Shown here one piece after another: positions 1 to 10,839 of a stretch of 64,000 bases of DNA (its first letter is position 1; every line of letters starts with the position of its first letter). The stretch comes from Phytoseiulus persimilis (Eukaryota; Arthropoda; Arachnida; Mesostigmata; Phytoseiidae). The DNA lies in the NCBI GenBank assembly GCA_037576195.1, contig CM075102.1:3038001-3102000 (forward strand). The letters are read 5' to 3'. The notes beneath the pieces were generated by a model. The model saw nothing but the letters and a program-made list of their open reading frames with translations. It had not been told where the DNA came from and made no database searches. Both the position numbers and the translations under genes were made by a program.

Positions 1-2033
1 AGCTCAGGCTTGTGTGCGGAGCTCTCTGTGTTCCGGGAAGGGAATCAGATCCGTGATGTCGTGAATTCACTCTATTCCCGTGGATCTGTTGGCACCCTGA
101 CGCAAGGAGCGGATTCAACGGCTTGGCAGAAAGGGTCGCCCCTTCTCGCTCCCAGCCAGTTCAGGATATCGAGAAGAGGCTGATTGAATGTCGAACGATA
201 GCCCGATCGGACCTGGAATTTCTCTCCTGGATCGAGTCGATCCTGAGAAGAAATTCCCGGTCAGTTTAGATGCTTTCCGTGGGTGGTCTCTTCGCCAGAT
301 CAGTTGAAGACAATTCTGTGAGATGGAGACCCTTCTTTGCTCTAGGTCCACAGCGAAGGAAATTTCAATGCAAACGAGATCGAGCCAACAACGAGAATTT
401 GGGCTCCGCACACAAATTCATCGGTTAGCTCACGGAGCAGATCCGCGGGACAACGGTCGAGAACTACGCGTGGAGCAGGGGCGGCCTCATGGTGAAGTAG
501 GATTTCGTCTGGGCCTGACGGAACTTCCAGGAGTTCTTCGTTGGCCATCGCTGACGGGTCAGCGGTACAGTGCGATGTGGGCCCGGGGCAGTTCTCCCCA
601 AAAGGACCGAAAGTGTGGTCTTCTCCTTGTTCCGACCGGTCCCGCCCCCCCCCCCCCTCCCCCCGTACAGAAGGGAGAACTCTCGTATATTTAGCGTTCT
701 TAGCTTGGTGATACCTGCTGGAGAGGAATCCGGTGGGCTAGCTGTTTGAATCTTGATCAATGGTCCTTCATTGCGGTCAAGTAACTCCTCTCCCGAGGAG
801 AGAACGCAGGAAGCCGAACGGGCTGCCCTCAGCTGGCTTCGGAGTGCGGGCCAGCATCTCTCCGATTCGTATTCGCGAGAGCTATGCGTGTGTGGCTGCG
901 AAGGAGTGCAAATGTTTTTCCTTGGCGGTCGTCCCCCGCGAGCCGCAGTCGCGATGGCGGCCGTGGTGGTTAAGAAATGAGAGGAGAAGAACGAGGTGCG
1001 TGTGTCGGTGTGTGTTTTGATTATGAATGTTCTTTGGTCACGTCCGAACGCCGTCTACTCGCTGAATATAATTTTTAATGCCTTACTTTCCGCTCCGGAG
1101 GGGCGTCGAGCACCGGCAGGCGGGGGCAAGTCTCGTCTCTTCCTCCTGCCGCAGCTCGTTCTTTGGTTTGGCTAATGGCAGACGATACATTTTTATTCCT
1201 CGGTTCCCTTCTGCCCCCTCGCGTACAGCAAGCCGTTCTGCTGGCTGCCGAATCGCGGCTGATTCTTCAGGGAGGGTTCACCCCGATCGACTTCGCCCCC
1301 ATGCCTCCCCTGGGCTTCGGTCCCCACTCGAGGGCACGAGAAACTCATCTACTTATTGACTCCATGAATGGAGTGGAAACAACGCGAAGGAAGAATCAGA
1401 CCTTCGATTTTCAGCCGAACCGATTCGGGAAGAGTCGACTGACTGTGCTCTCACACCACCATGATAATCTTCCCAATGATTCGCTGAAACAAGTCGGATA
1501 TTCCAGGTATTCGAATTCAGTGGGAGAGGGTAAATTCGAACGAGCTCCGCAACTAGAGTCTTCCCCGTCGGAAGTTTCGTGACGCCTTATTCAGGTAGTA
1601 CCATGAGAGTGCGACCGGGCCCCACAGTGAAATGCGATCACATCCCGCTCAAACCGCGTCGACATATTGATTTTTCGGATGCTCGGCAATCCGATGGGAT
1701 TCCTCATCAGATTTCGTTTTGCGCGTCGAAGAACCCTGATTCCTCTGATGATCGGGCTATCTTGAAGCATCTGACGATGTCTAATAGACCGGGAGTTCGT
1801 CCATTAAGAGAGCCACCTCTATCTGACGGGCAGTCTGACTGCTAAACTGCAGACACGAACGGCCAAAATATTCCCTTGTTCTCTTGAGAGAACTTCGCAT
1901 GTATACCGAATGACTGCTTGTAGGATTCAACGATAGATCCTTAGGTTCCCTCCGAGGGGATTCGCGAAATAAATTATTCGAAGGAACAAGAACCGTTGGC
2001 AAGCCACGAAGATCGGCCTAGGACTAGGGTTCC
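1..2033. other. Unique flank, no recognised gene
   Basis: Open frames here are short (up to about 139 codons), overlap on both strands and show no domain I recognise. The stretch is mixed-composition with frequent CpG. The only distinct structure is the C-rich tract near 645. I see no RNA gene, no long repeat and no mobile-element end. It could contain introns or regulatory DNA of a host gene whose exons are too short to see by eye. Confidence 0.5.
643..664 (+). repeat. C-rich homopolymer tract
   Basis: A run of 13 C, one T and six more C follows CCG. Such tracts are slippage-prone and often mis-sized in assemblies. It lies in a pyrimidine-rich stretch ending in ACAG, so a splice-acceptor reading is possible, but no convincing exon follows. 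Confidence 0.8.
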
Positions 2034-2300
2034 CAATAGCCCGCATATTCAGGACCGCATGCCCGCGGGCATCCGCGACTATCGCGTCAGGACCGTGGGC
2101 TCAGGACCGCGGGTTTCACCGCAATAGCCCGCGGATGAGCTCCGCTAACTATTAGTGATAGTCAAGATTCCGGGGACGAGCTCAATTGAGCCCGCAGCGA
2201 AGCCCGCAAGCCCGCGGTCTCCATTTGCAGGCTTTCTATTGCGGTTACGCGCAAAACTCATAGTGCGCGGGCTTACGGTCCTGAACATTTGCAAACCCCA
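2034..2300. repeat. GC-rich cluster of direct and inverted motifs (foldback-like)
   Basis: The motif TCAGGACCG occurs several times (near 2049, 2086 and 2101) and once inverted at the right edge. AGCCCGC recurs near 2038, 2127, 2189 and 2199. Outer arms are a perfect 10-bp inverted pair (2048-2057 and 2276-2285). Inner arms are another perfect 10-bp pair (2118-2127 and 2236-2245). A 14-bp perfect palindrome lies at 2059-2072. The nested inverted arms suggest a small foldback element or a satellite-derived block. No transposase or obvious target duplication was found. Basis: arms read directly; nature inferred. Confidence 0.55.
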
Positions 2301-2704
2301 ACTGTTTGCAATCCCTACCTAGGACACCAATGAGTTCCAGGACCTGTGTGGAGTTCGCCTGACGAGCTCGTTCTTCGTATGCTTCAAGATGATTTCGGGA
2401 ACTTTTATCATATACCGGCAAATCGCTAGGCCATCGAATGCTCAGTCGTTTATTGATGAAGATATTCTCTGCGAAGGATTGGAAGTAAATCGGATCAGTT
2501 AGGGCAATCAAGCCAATCTCATGGGTTAGAGCAAACCATTCGAGAACATCGAATCCACACACGTATCGGCAGTCCACTGTCACCGATGGGGAGAATCATC
2601 TTGGAAGCCGTCTTGCGATTATGGAGGGCGTGTTGGGGGAACATTCGATGAGGCATTGCAGACAAGATCTCTCCAAAAGCGTCTTGTTTTGATTTATCCT
2701 TCAT
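2245..2704 (-). other. Unassigned minus-strand open frames
   Basis: Two overlapping minus-strand frames (2519-2704, then 2245-2583 in a different frame) read like diverse, non-repetitive protein. A single frameshift would join them into about 150 residues. I do not recognise the family. The downstream end runs into the motif-rich block at 2034-2300. It may be a decayed mobile-element gene or a chance pair. Further minus-strand frame is open at 2827-3063. Confidence 0.2.
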
Positions 2705-5124
2705 ACAAGCCCCCGACTGCGGCTCTCTAACTCAGGCCAACTTTACGCCCTGGAACCCGCCAGGCGCTATCGGGAGGCGATCTGGAGCTCTTCCGGCGCA
2801 CGAGCTTCGTGACTTTGAGAGACGAACTACGGGAATTCTGCGATACTCGATGGAAGATCCACAGCTTGTAACGATGGCTTCAGTGGCGAGTTCCATTTAG
2901 TCAGCGTGAGACGCCGAGGAAATACCACCTTGCCATGGTAAGTCCAGGACTCAGAAGCTTCCATCGCAAACGGAGAGCCAACAAGGAAATCGTCCCGATC
3001 AGGCTCACCCTCCCACTCCATGCAGTTTTCAGTTGTGGTCAACCTTGGTTCCAGTCGCCGCATGCTTCACGCGACACGCGCTACCGGCGTTGCCCATAAT
3101 AACCGGAGTTGAGATGAAACCGCGAGAGGATGCTCTCTATCCGCGCCGTGGAGTGGTTTTAGGGTCGACAGCGGTTTCACAGTGATCCCCGCCCAGCCGC
3201 CTCTCCGTGAGTTTATTTCGTGAGCTCCAATCTGTTGAGCCAGGCCTGTTGAGGCATCGGAGGATCCATGCTGACGAAGAGCCGTGAGTCCGTCCGGAGT
3301 GCCCGGCGACAATCCGTACATTTTACCAGATCTCCGTGCACGAGCGAAGGCATACGGGCGAGAAGCCTCAAGCTTGCGATGAGTGTGACAAAGCCCCGGT
3401 CTGATCAAGCACAGAGAAATACACGTTTTGGGAAAACGGTGCGCTAGTGACAAATGCGTGGCAAGCTTTCATGAAATAACTCGCATTGACGTAGCTCATG
3501 AGCAGAAAAACCGGAAAGCAGCGGACACGCAAAATGAGGCCCGAGCCACGCTGGAGGCTGCGAAAAACCCAATCGCGTTGGGAGAAGAGGCGATGTACGG
3601 GTCGAAAGCCGGAAGCGACTCAGACTCCGTATCGCACATGTTGTTACTTGCTATGTGCACTGTGAATTGAATAATGAATTGGCGTCGAAGTTCTCGTGAT
3701 CTCGTACGGGCATGGGCGGGGCTGCGAAGCAGGAAAAGAATAACTCGTCTCGAAACAGTTCCTCCTCCGACAGACATGTGGCGAGTGTCCCTCCTTCCCA
3801 TCATTCATCGTTCCGACCAGTACGAGAACAAATTCCATATTCGGAATGAGTCTTCCGGAATGAGCCTGGAGGACTCTCGTCTTCCTCGAAGGGTTGAAAA
3901 TCCACGGCAGAGACACGTGTCGTGTTGATGTCTTTATATTTTGACCGGTATTCCAGCGCCTGCGAACATTTCGCTCGTCTCGGGAAATAGGCGACTGCTG
4001 AGCAAGTCCCCGGACAATATTCATCCTGTAATCGAACCGTTTGGCTGGTGAGTACTTCCGTCAAAACAGACCCAATTTTTGAGTTTGAGGCGGGAAATTC
4101 GGTCACGAGCGATGAGATGAGCGATTGGCTGCTAATTCCTCCCTGAATCGACTTGTTATACAATGTGGGATGGGACAGCTGGAGAAGGAATATCCAGAGA
4201 AACTGATCCATTGGGTGTGGGGTCCTATTCAGCAGTTTGCTCAATGGCTGGCAAGGCGGTGAGCTACACTCGATATGCGGAACTGATTAGATCTGCTACT
4301 CAAGACAACGAGCTAATCCAGGTGCGCGCAGAGCTCAAAACTACCCCAACCACAGTTTTCAGACCACAAAAGTGCTCACGTTCCCAGGATCACAGAATTT
4401 CGATGTGACTCAGAAGGTCGCGACCGACACGTTGATGTCGGTGACGAGCCTCGCGGCGAGCTGACACTCCATTGGACCAGGCGGAAGAAACAAAAACTCA
4501 CACTGAGAGATCGTGAGCCCTCCGGAGCGCGGTCAGGATGGAGATTCTGTGCCGTGGGGTTCATTCTCAACAGTTCTTGATGATCCCATGGGAATTTTCA
4601 GAAACTCTCGAAATAGCCTGACATACAAACGCGAAACGCTAAGTTCACAGGGAAATTCGGGGCAGAATGGTCTCTATTCGAACTATGTGGCGTCCGCTCC
4701 GAAATCTCTTTTCGGAAGTGTCGCTACAACTTGCAGCCCAAACGGGTATCCATATTCGCCTGTCTCAAACCTCCGAAATACCTGAAGGGCGACTTTCGTG
4801 AAATAGTTCACCGGGAACGATAACAAGAACAGCCTTCGCCGCGCAGATCAGGGGACGATACACGTTGGATCTCCCGAAATGACCATGGAAATAGGCATTG
4901 AATGGAAAACAAGCGACCTCGCACGGCGCTCTGAGAGCGGAGGGAACATGCAAGGAAGATTTCGTCATGAGATCAGCAATGTTTAGGCTGATGCAAAGAA
5001 ATTCGATCGGTGGACATTTGTCCCCATGGCCGGTTGAAGTGTGACTTCGGAAAAGAATAGGTCAGCTCTGAGCCGCGTTTTCTTTCCATCAGCAGATTAA
5101 TGGAACAAAACATCGGACGTCCTC
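2301..5124. other. Unique left flank of the retrotransposon, no recognised gene
   Basis: Apart from the unassigned minus-strand frames near 2245-3063, this stretch holds only short overlapping open frames (the longest about 147 codons at 3801-4244, minus). None carries a domain I recognise. No tRNA, tandem repeat or second LTR is visible. It is single-copy in this window, because the duplicated block starts inside the retrotransposon. Confidence 0.45.
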
Positions 5125-5129
5125 TCAAC
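5125..5129. repeat. Target-site duplication, left copy
   Basis: TCAAC immediately precedes the left LTR and the same five bases immediately follow the right LTR. Five-base duplications are standard for copia-class integrases. This matched pair shows that the two LTRs belong to one insertion. Confidence 0.9.
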
Positions 5130-5259
5130 TGTTGGAAATAACCCACTGGGGTCAGTCGGTGGACACGATCTGGAAGTACGCTGTGAGTCTGGAAGATCAC
5201 GGCACGGAATAATGAGACAGAGATTCGGTGTTAGAATCATGTAGCTCCCCGAGCAGTTC

Positions 5260-5278
5260 TTTATTCAGGGTTTATATA
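5260..5278 (-). promoter_or_regulatory. LTR TATA box and poly(A) signal (3' LTR)
   Basis: In element sense TATATAAA (5271-5278) is followed six bases later by AATAAA (5260-5265). This close spacing is common in compact LTRs, where the transcript start follows both signals so that AATAAA lies outside the 5' end of the RNA but before the 3' processing site. The equivalent pair in the 5' LTR is at 14018-14036. Confidence 0.6.
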
Positions 5279-5298
5279 TCAGTGTGGAAAGCTGCACC

Positions 5299-5330
5299 CG
5301 TCCGTGAAGACCGGAAGTCCTTCACGGACG
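5299..5330. repeat. 11-bp perfect palindrome in the 3' LTR
   Basis: Arms CGTCCGTGAAG and CTTCACGGACG are perfectly complementary and flank a 10-base spacer. In element sense the palindrome sits about 20 bases upstream of the TATA-like signal, where an enhancer or binding-site dimer would be expected. The same structure is at 14057-14088 in the 5' LTR and is conserved in the contig-overlap copy. Confidence 0.7.
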
Positions 5331-5442
5331 CCGTTGTCAGTATCTCACAGAAAAGGGTTCCGGTCAGAATGTCCTCGTATTCTGGACCCATCAGTGTTTC
5401 AGACTAATTACAGCTACCCAGAAATATGGCTGTATTTCAACA

Positions 5443-5451
5443 TCCTCCCTT
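5443..5451 (-). promoter_or_regulatory. Polypurine tract
   Basis: In element sense AAGGGAGGA lies directly against the TG of the 3' LTR. This is the expected site for plus-strand DNA priming in LTR retrotransposons. Its position fixes the element's orientation as minus, in agreement with the order of the coding modules. Confidence 0.8.
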
Positions 5452-5659
5452 AGATGGAAGAAGTCTGAATGAGCTTTGACCTTTCACCTGATGAACACTT
5501 AGTTTCCCCTTTTCCTATCTAGACTTCACTGGCATGCAGTCCACAAAAATTAATTTTTGTTCATTAATTTCTATCTGGTTCTCATTTTATCTCCAACGCG
5601 GCTTCCGCGTGAGATATTGTATCTAATCGTTAGTCATATTAGATCACTCATTGCCGTAT

Positions 5660-6750
5660 GATTCCGGAACAACGTTCGGAGTGGTCATCCTGGAAACTTT
5701 CTGACATCTTGAAGTTCTCAAGGTGGATCCTCATGATCCTTTCCGAGGATCTCGATTGATTCTACTCGGTGACGGACCAGGATGTACCCTCTGGCAATGT
5801 ATGTTAGGTCTTTCTTCATCATCGATGAAGAGTTGTTCTGTCTTCGGACAGAAATGTCCTCTCGAACGAATTCGTCGTGTTCCGTTTCCGTCTCTGATGC
5901 GATGATGTGCTTGCAAGCGAACCTTACACATTCCCCTTTGGGCGCGTAACTTGGATCTCCGACTAGTCTTTCACAAACGCCAAGAATGAGGTCTCTTGTT
6001 TCCGGGTAACCTCATCGCATCCGATAGAAAGGAAGACTTCGAAACGTTGTAATTCACCATGGCGCAGAGGAGATTGTCTCTCTTGGATCAATCCTCTTCC
6101 TCTCGAAACTGTGCCGGTCGCACCATCATGGTAAGCGGGGATCAATCGCGTCGTTGTTCACAAAACTGTCTGACCCTCAGCTTGAGAAGGTTATCTTCGT
6201 TCCTCTGGTATCCACCGTGGCGAATCATCGAATTGTGATTTCTGGGGATTCTCCACTTCCGTGACACTTGGAGTTAGGTTGCTTCACACAACTGGGAGAT
6301 CATCGAGTCACATGTTTTAGTGAGCTCTTACTGATCTTAAATACTGGCTTCTATCCTGTCTGGAATCGACTGAGTGAGGGTTCGATCGTAAGGTGACAAC
6401 CGAAACGTTGGTTTCTCTACTCCAGGCATACACTTTGTATTGCCACTGGATTCCATTACAATGCTTTGTCACGATCAGCCACTTCAGGCGTGAAACCGTG
6501 AAACTTCAGAACCGTTAGTTCAGAATTGATGTTTATGCATTGATTTTGTTCGATAGAATTCTGCCAAGTTCGATCTCTTGTTTGGATAGCAAACCAAGAG
6601 GCAACGTGAGTTCGTAGCTTTTAAATGAACTTAGACAGCTGGGATCGCGATGAATCAACCCTTGAAGTGTTCGTTGCAGAACACTCTGGTCAGCAAAGAT
6701 GCTTTGTTCATCTTTTATCTTGGGAGCTTTCACCGGTAACATCGGCGACA
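5660..6750 (-). pseudogene. Second integrase-like module near the 3' LTR
   Basis: A minus-strand frame at 6533-6751 holds an H-x-D motif (IHRD, about 6640-6655), as expected for the first catalytic aspartate of copia-class integrase. A C-x2-C pair in another frame lies just upstream (about 6733-6750). Further left, about 5720-6145, the reading resembles the integrase C-terminal part: an RFEVF stretch where copia has RVFG, then VGDPSYAPKG where copia has VGY...KGY, then HIIAS and an acidic run. In the overlap copy this C-terminal part is one open frame of 163 codons (32445-32936); here small insertions break it. The module lies downstream of RNase H, the wrong side for a normal copia pol. Assignment is by motif reading only and could be wrong. 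Confidence 0.45.
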
Positions 6751-7249
6751 ATATCAGGGATCAGATCAATACAGTCTAACACAGTCTTGAATAGACCTGT
6801 ACCGAGACGATAGTCCAAACTGATACGTCAGCTCAACCACTTGGGCTTACGGTCATCCTGAAAATGAGTCTGGTGCTCATATTGTAACCGTTTTAGCACA
6901 TTCGTCCTCTGCACTTGAACATCTCCGATATCTGTGGGGCTGTCAACGATGTTTGATGAGTTCCAGACCAAGAACTCCCCTCAAATCACAGTCTCGATAA
7001 GCTGGAGCTGGTTCTCACATGGATACCACGTTTCGGATCTCGATTGTTCAAGTCAGGATCAAGGACATGGGCATTCGAGGTTCTCGAGAGAGAGCTCTGT
7101 ATTTGCTCTCTGCGAGAATGTCAAATAGGAACCACATTTCCATCGAAATGCTCTGCCTTGTTTTCAGTTTTGCTGCTTTTGGAACTTTCCAATCACCAAG
7201 GTATCCAGATGAGCTTCTCACGTGAGACTTTCGAGATTACCTTCTAGTG
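6751..7249. other. Element interior, nothing assigned
   Basis: This is the stretch between the second RNase H-like and second integrase-like readings. Three overlapping plus-strand frames of 64-68 codons (6934-7247) look like shadows, opposite to the element's coding sense. A gag or protease for the second module would be expected here, but I could not read one with confidence. Confidence 0.4.
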
Positions 7250-8740
7250 AGATTGTTCCAGGTCGTTTTCTCATTGGGATGAATCCAACACGATTCATAC
7301 TTCCAACCTCTGACCTTCTCGGGAGTCTGGTGCTCTTGTCTGCTCCATTGAACAGATTTCACCGAGATCAAAACTGATTGGGTGTCATAAAAGACCCCTG
7401 ATCTTCTGCAGGCACTTATCTGAGGAATATCCTTTTGAATCCTAGGATCAATTCATCCTCCCATGCTTCAGTAAGATCTACGTTAGTCAGTTCGCCTATC
7501 AGTGAGGTGTGTGCGAAGCATTCTCTAAAGCATTCGCTTTGCCTCGGTGGATGTGTTCTCAGTTTAATCGAGAATCACTAGCATAATCGCTTCCACACGA
7601 ACTTTCGACCAGAGAACTCTCCTCCCTCCATCTCAACTTCCGGTTGGATTTAACCCGCCATATTCATAAGCAGGGTCGAGGAAGCAAGGAATCCGAGATT
7701 GATAATTCCATAACAATCGCCATTGGATCCTTGACCAGAATGCTATAGTAGCACCGAGAGAGTTCAGAAACCATCCTCTCTTTCTTCAGAGGCTTTACGA
7801 TTTCTTTTTCGATACTCGAAGCAAAGATTCATTGAGCATGCTGTTTCAATCATGCCGGCATGTTCAGACAATCTTCTTTGTCTCATGTCATTTTGCACTT
7901 GACTTCATCTTTGTTCTCGTATCTTGCGTCTTTACCAGTTCTCTGTTACTGGAAGACCTGAATGTGACCCTCTCACGATTTTCTGCGGGGTCAATGTTTA
8001 CCATCAGTACATGCACCAAGTAGAGTCAATGAAAGAACAGCTGATCAGACCGTCAACTTGAATCCCTAAATGGTGAGGTGCTCAGGAACGCTCATTACCT
8101 TTGTTCATGTCCTCAATGATTTCTCCGGACTGAATGCGTTCCTGCTAAGTCAACTCTCACAGCTTGTGAGTTACTCAATTGATACACCATTTCATGATGA
8201 TCAAGAGTCATCTATCCTGAGGGAAACTCCAAAACCGTTCCTTGACTGGAGTGAGTTCTCCCTGCTTCAGGAGCCCACTCTCCTGTTAAGTATAGGACCA
8301 TTTGTTGACCGCACCATGCAATGTCTATCATGGATTCCATACTTCACATGATGACGTGTCAATCACGGCTTCTCTCGCGCTTTTCGTCGAGCGTGATTTT
8401 CTTTTGAGTTAATACCCAGTGTTGACAGAGTCAGTGGCTCATACGCATAGCCTTCGTACAGTGACCCGTTCATTCATCCACTAGGGCATGCATTGCTCTG
8501 ACAGGGACCTCGAAGGATTGTCCTCCCTCCGAGTCAACCTTGGTCAGAGTCTACCAACATGAACCGTAAGTTGCAGCAGCAGGAGAGCAGGGTATCATTA
8601 ACTTCGGTTCCAAGCACGTGCAAAACATAATAATGCAACAGAAAATCCATAACAGCTTCTCGGCAACATTAGAAGTCAAGCTCATCTTCTGCCAACTGGT
8701 TCCTTTCCCAAGACCATTTCTACAGGCTTGCTTTTGCTAA
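7250..8740 (-). pseudogene. Second, strongly decayed RT / RNase H-like module
   Basis: On the minus strand, and in shifting frames, a series of motifs appears in copia RT order with about the right spacing. NGSLYEG (near 8440-8475) sits where copia has the NG-L-E-E-I-Y-M box. LLKQ followed by ERFWSF (near 8230-8270) sits where YGLKQ lies. IIEDM (8105-8122) sits where YVDD lies. A SLG...A stretch (7665-7770) sits at the connection region, and SDYASDS (near 7575-7610) at the first RNase H block. Spacings of about 58 and 52 residues between the first three boxes fit the family. Catalytic residues are largely gone. Each match is weak alone; the ordered series is the argument. Confidence 0.4.
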
Positions 8741-9331
8741 TTTGAACAAAGCCGTCACTGTCAGTTCAGAACCAAAGAGATCTGACAGCGTGTCGTGGTC
8801 AGTGGTGACTCGAACTCCTTGCGAGCGAGTTCTCCACGAAATCTCAACTCATCTTCCATGTACTTTACTGGATTGGAAGTGCTCACACCTGTCATCGTTG
8901 TTACCAAGAGAGAAATTTCAGAGCGCGCGACTCTGGCGCCATCGTCAACCATTCCTGTAGGCATGAGTACTGATTCTTCTTTGAATCGAATCCACTCTGA
9001 CGAGCATTTCGTCTGAGTTCACGGCCTCATTTGATACTGAGTTCACTGGGTTGTTTGGAATCATGAGTTCCAGGGTTCTATCAACGCTGAAGAATATCAG
9101 CGGTGGAACTGCTGGACAACCACTTCAGAATGTATCATAGTTTGACCCGGATGCTTCGGAGTCAGGGACGTTAGTAACCCACTCCCGTTCAAGCTTAAAC
9201 ACTCAGTCTCCTTTCTCTACAGAGCTCCACGATGAGGCACGGCGTTATTGTTGACTACCAAGTCCTCTGTTGACAAAACAGCTTCCGAAACTACTATCGG
9301 TGAATCAAGTACATACTGGTGCTTCGAGCAC
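8741..9331. other. Element interior, no module assigned
   Basis: A minus-strand open frame of about 60 residues (8761-8964) lies just upstream of the second RT-like module. It could be the linker before RT, but I recognise no motif in it. The rest of the stretch holds only short frames. Confidence 0.4.
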
Positions 9332-9796
9332 TCATAGTCCAACCGTAGTAACCAGCATCGAAAATCCTATCACTGCTCCGCTCACCACTGCTCTATCCAT
9401 GAGTCCACCCAATCTATTTGAGACAAGCGTCTGAGGAACAATTACAATTACTTTTGTACTTCCATTCAGCAACACATGGGCACAGAGTCGTGAGATTCCC
9501 CAATGAACAGAAAAGAACAAATTGACCACAGAATCAGGGCACGACTTCAATAATTTCATCACCTATGACTGAATGAAGTTGCACTCGTACGAAATGTTGA
9601 AGACCACTTGTCCATCAGAAATGGGGAAGAGGGGTGAGAATCTACCTTTCTCTACTATAGACTTTCCATGGAGAGCTAGCGAGTACTGGGAAGCCAGAGA
9701 AAGAAAGCTGGTTTCCGCCGGGCTGCTGTTAGCGTGACTGTCGCCTGTTTTGGAGCGAACAACTCTTGCAGTAAGAAGTGCTATGAGCAAACTCAA
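9332..9796 (-). other. Unassigned element ORF pair split by one stop
   Basis: Two adjacent minus-strand frames (9563-9796 and 9332-9562) share the same phase and are separated by one TAG plus one further codon, giving about 150 residues overall. The second half is rich in hydrophobic residues, and its C-terminal 45 residues include a run of small and aliphatic residues that might span a membrane. It lies in element sense just after the first RNase H. No envelope, gag or protease motif was recognised. Both frames are unchanged in the overlap copy (36117-36581). Confidence 0.3.
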
Positions 9797-10145
9797 GTTG
9801 CTTACAAGCTCTGCTCAGAGTTGGAGAAAGTTTGTTCCATGTATGGATAAGCTGGTGATTCTATGAGTGTAGCTGATATGCGATCCGTTTGTCATCTTCG
9901 CCTAGACAGGTTCCATTCGACAGCAGGCATGCTATCTTTGTTGAAGCTCTCTCTGTACAGGTGGTGCTAACTGAGGGACAATTTTCTGGGAAATAAGTTC
10001 GGACTTATCTCGGGAATCCTGACAATAGTTTTTGTTTGATGAAAGATGGTGAACACTCAGAGCCTTACTGGAAAAGCGTGGCTGGTCTTGCAGCCAGCAG
10101 GTGGATGCTTACGTTTCTGTCTTGTATTATGATCCACAAGTCCTG

Positions 10146-10588
10146 CTAGTTTCTGTAAGCGAGCGTAGTGAGTTCCTGGCCACGGAATATTCTTATCAAT
10201 GGAATATCCTTCGATGTTGAATTCTTTACCCTCCATATTTTCGTAGGATTGAAATCGCCTGGACTCAATATGCTCTCTACAATTTGTTACCTGAATCCTC
10301 GTGAACAGCTAAGGGTGTCCAGTATAGTCAACACACAGCGTGAGCGTGACTAGTCAGCTAGTTTCACTGTGGGTAACGACTGCACTTTCCATGCTTCTGA
10401 GAGTTGCGCAACTTTGGAGCCGCGTTGACCAAATTACGGCGACGCTGCCGAACGTTGTAAACGCGCCACTCAAACACTCTTCTCGTTCGTTTGCAATCAG
10501 CCCAATCTGTGTTGCAGTACTCGTCTGGTTTGACGAGTAGAGTCCCTCCCGAACTGGTACGCTTACTCCACGATCTACATGGTTTCAT
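10146..10588 (-). pseudogene. RNase H domain of copia pol, decayed
   Basis: RNase H would remove template RNA during reverse transcription. The minus-strand frame 10364-10588 reads NTDWADCKRTRR where copia RNase H has SDADWAG...R, followed by a region aligned with the W-S-x-x-Q and EAEY blocks. After a stop and frame changes, a stretch near 10180-10290 reads REHIE...MEGKEFNIE. This corresponds to the conserved KHIDIR-type block, followed by the expected end of pol. Several catalytic acidic positions are replaced. Family order and spacing from RT support the call. Confidence 0.65.
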
Positions 10589-10839
10589 GAGTTCTGTCCG
10601 ATGAAGAGCCTGTTCTCTGTTTCAATGACCTATTTCGGCCGGCTCGGAAAAACCGCGATAAAGTGAAACCGTGATGATCGAACCGGGAAGTAGCGGGAGA
10701 AGACTGTATACTACAGATGACGTATAGGTTACTCTGGACATCTTGAGAGAAAACCTACTGCGTGACTGATCTTATTCTTGCCTGCGATCGGTGTCAACTT
10801 AAGAGACTCCAATACGCTGACAATACTTCAAAGTGAGAT

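Larger units (their letters stand above)
5130..5442 (-). repeat. 3' LTR of the copia-class element
   Basis: This 313-bp repeat has TG...CA ends with an imperfect terminal inverted repeat of about 10-11 bases. Base-by-base reading finds it identical to the 5' LTR at 13888-14200. It contains, in element sense, an 11-bp palindrome, a TATA-like signal and AATAAA. It is followed internally by the polypurine tract. Confidence 0.95.

Noticed and set aside
6934-8351. Plus-strand frames inside the retrotransposon, some hydrophobic
   Set aside because: They lie opposite the element's coding sense, are short, and overlap the minus-strand RT-like reading; treated as shadows.
9332-9796. Envelope gene making the element retrovirus-like
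   Set aside because: No signal peptide, cleavage site or glycoprotein pattern could be identified; a hydrophobic stretch alone is insufficient.
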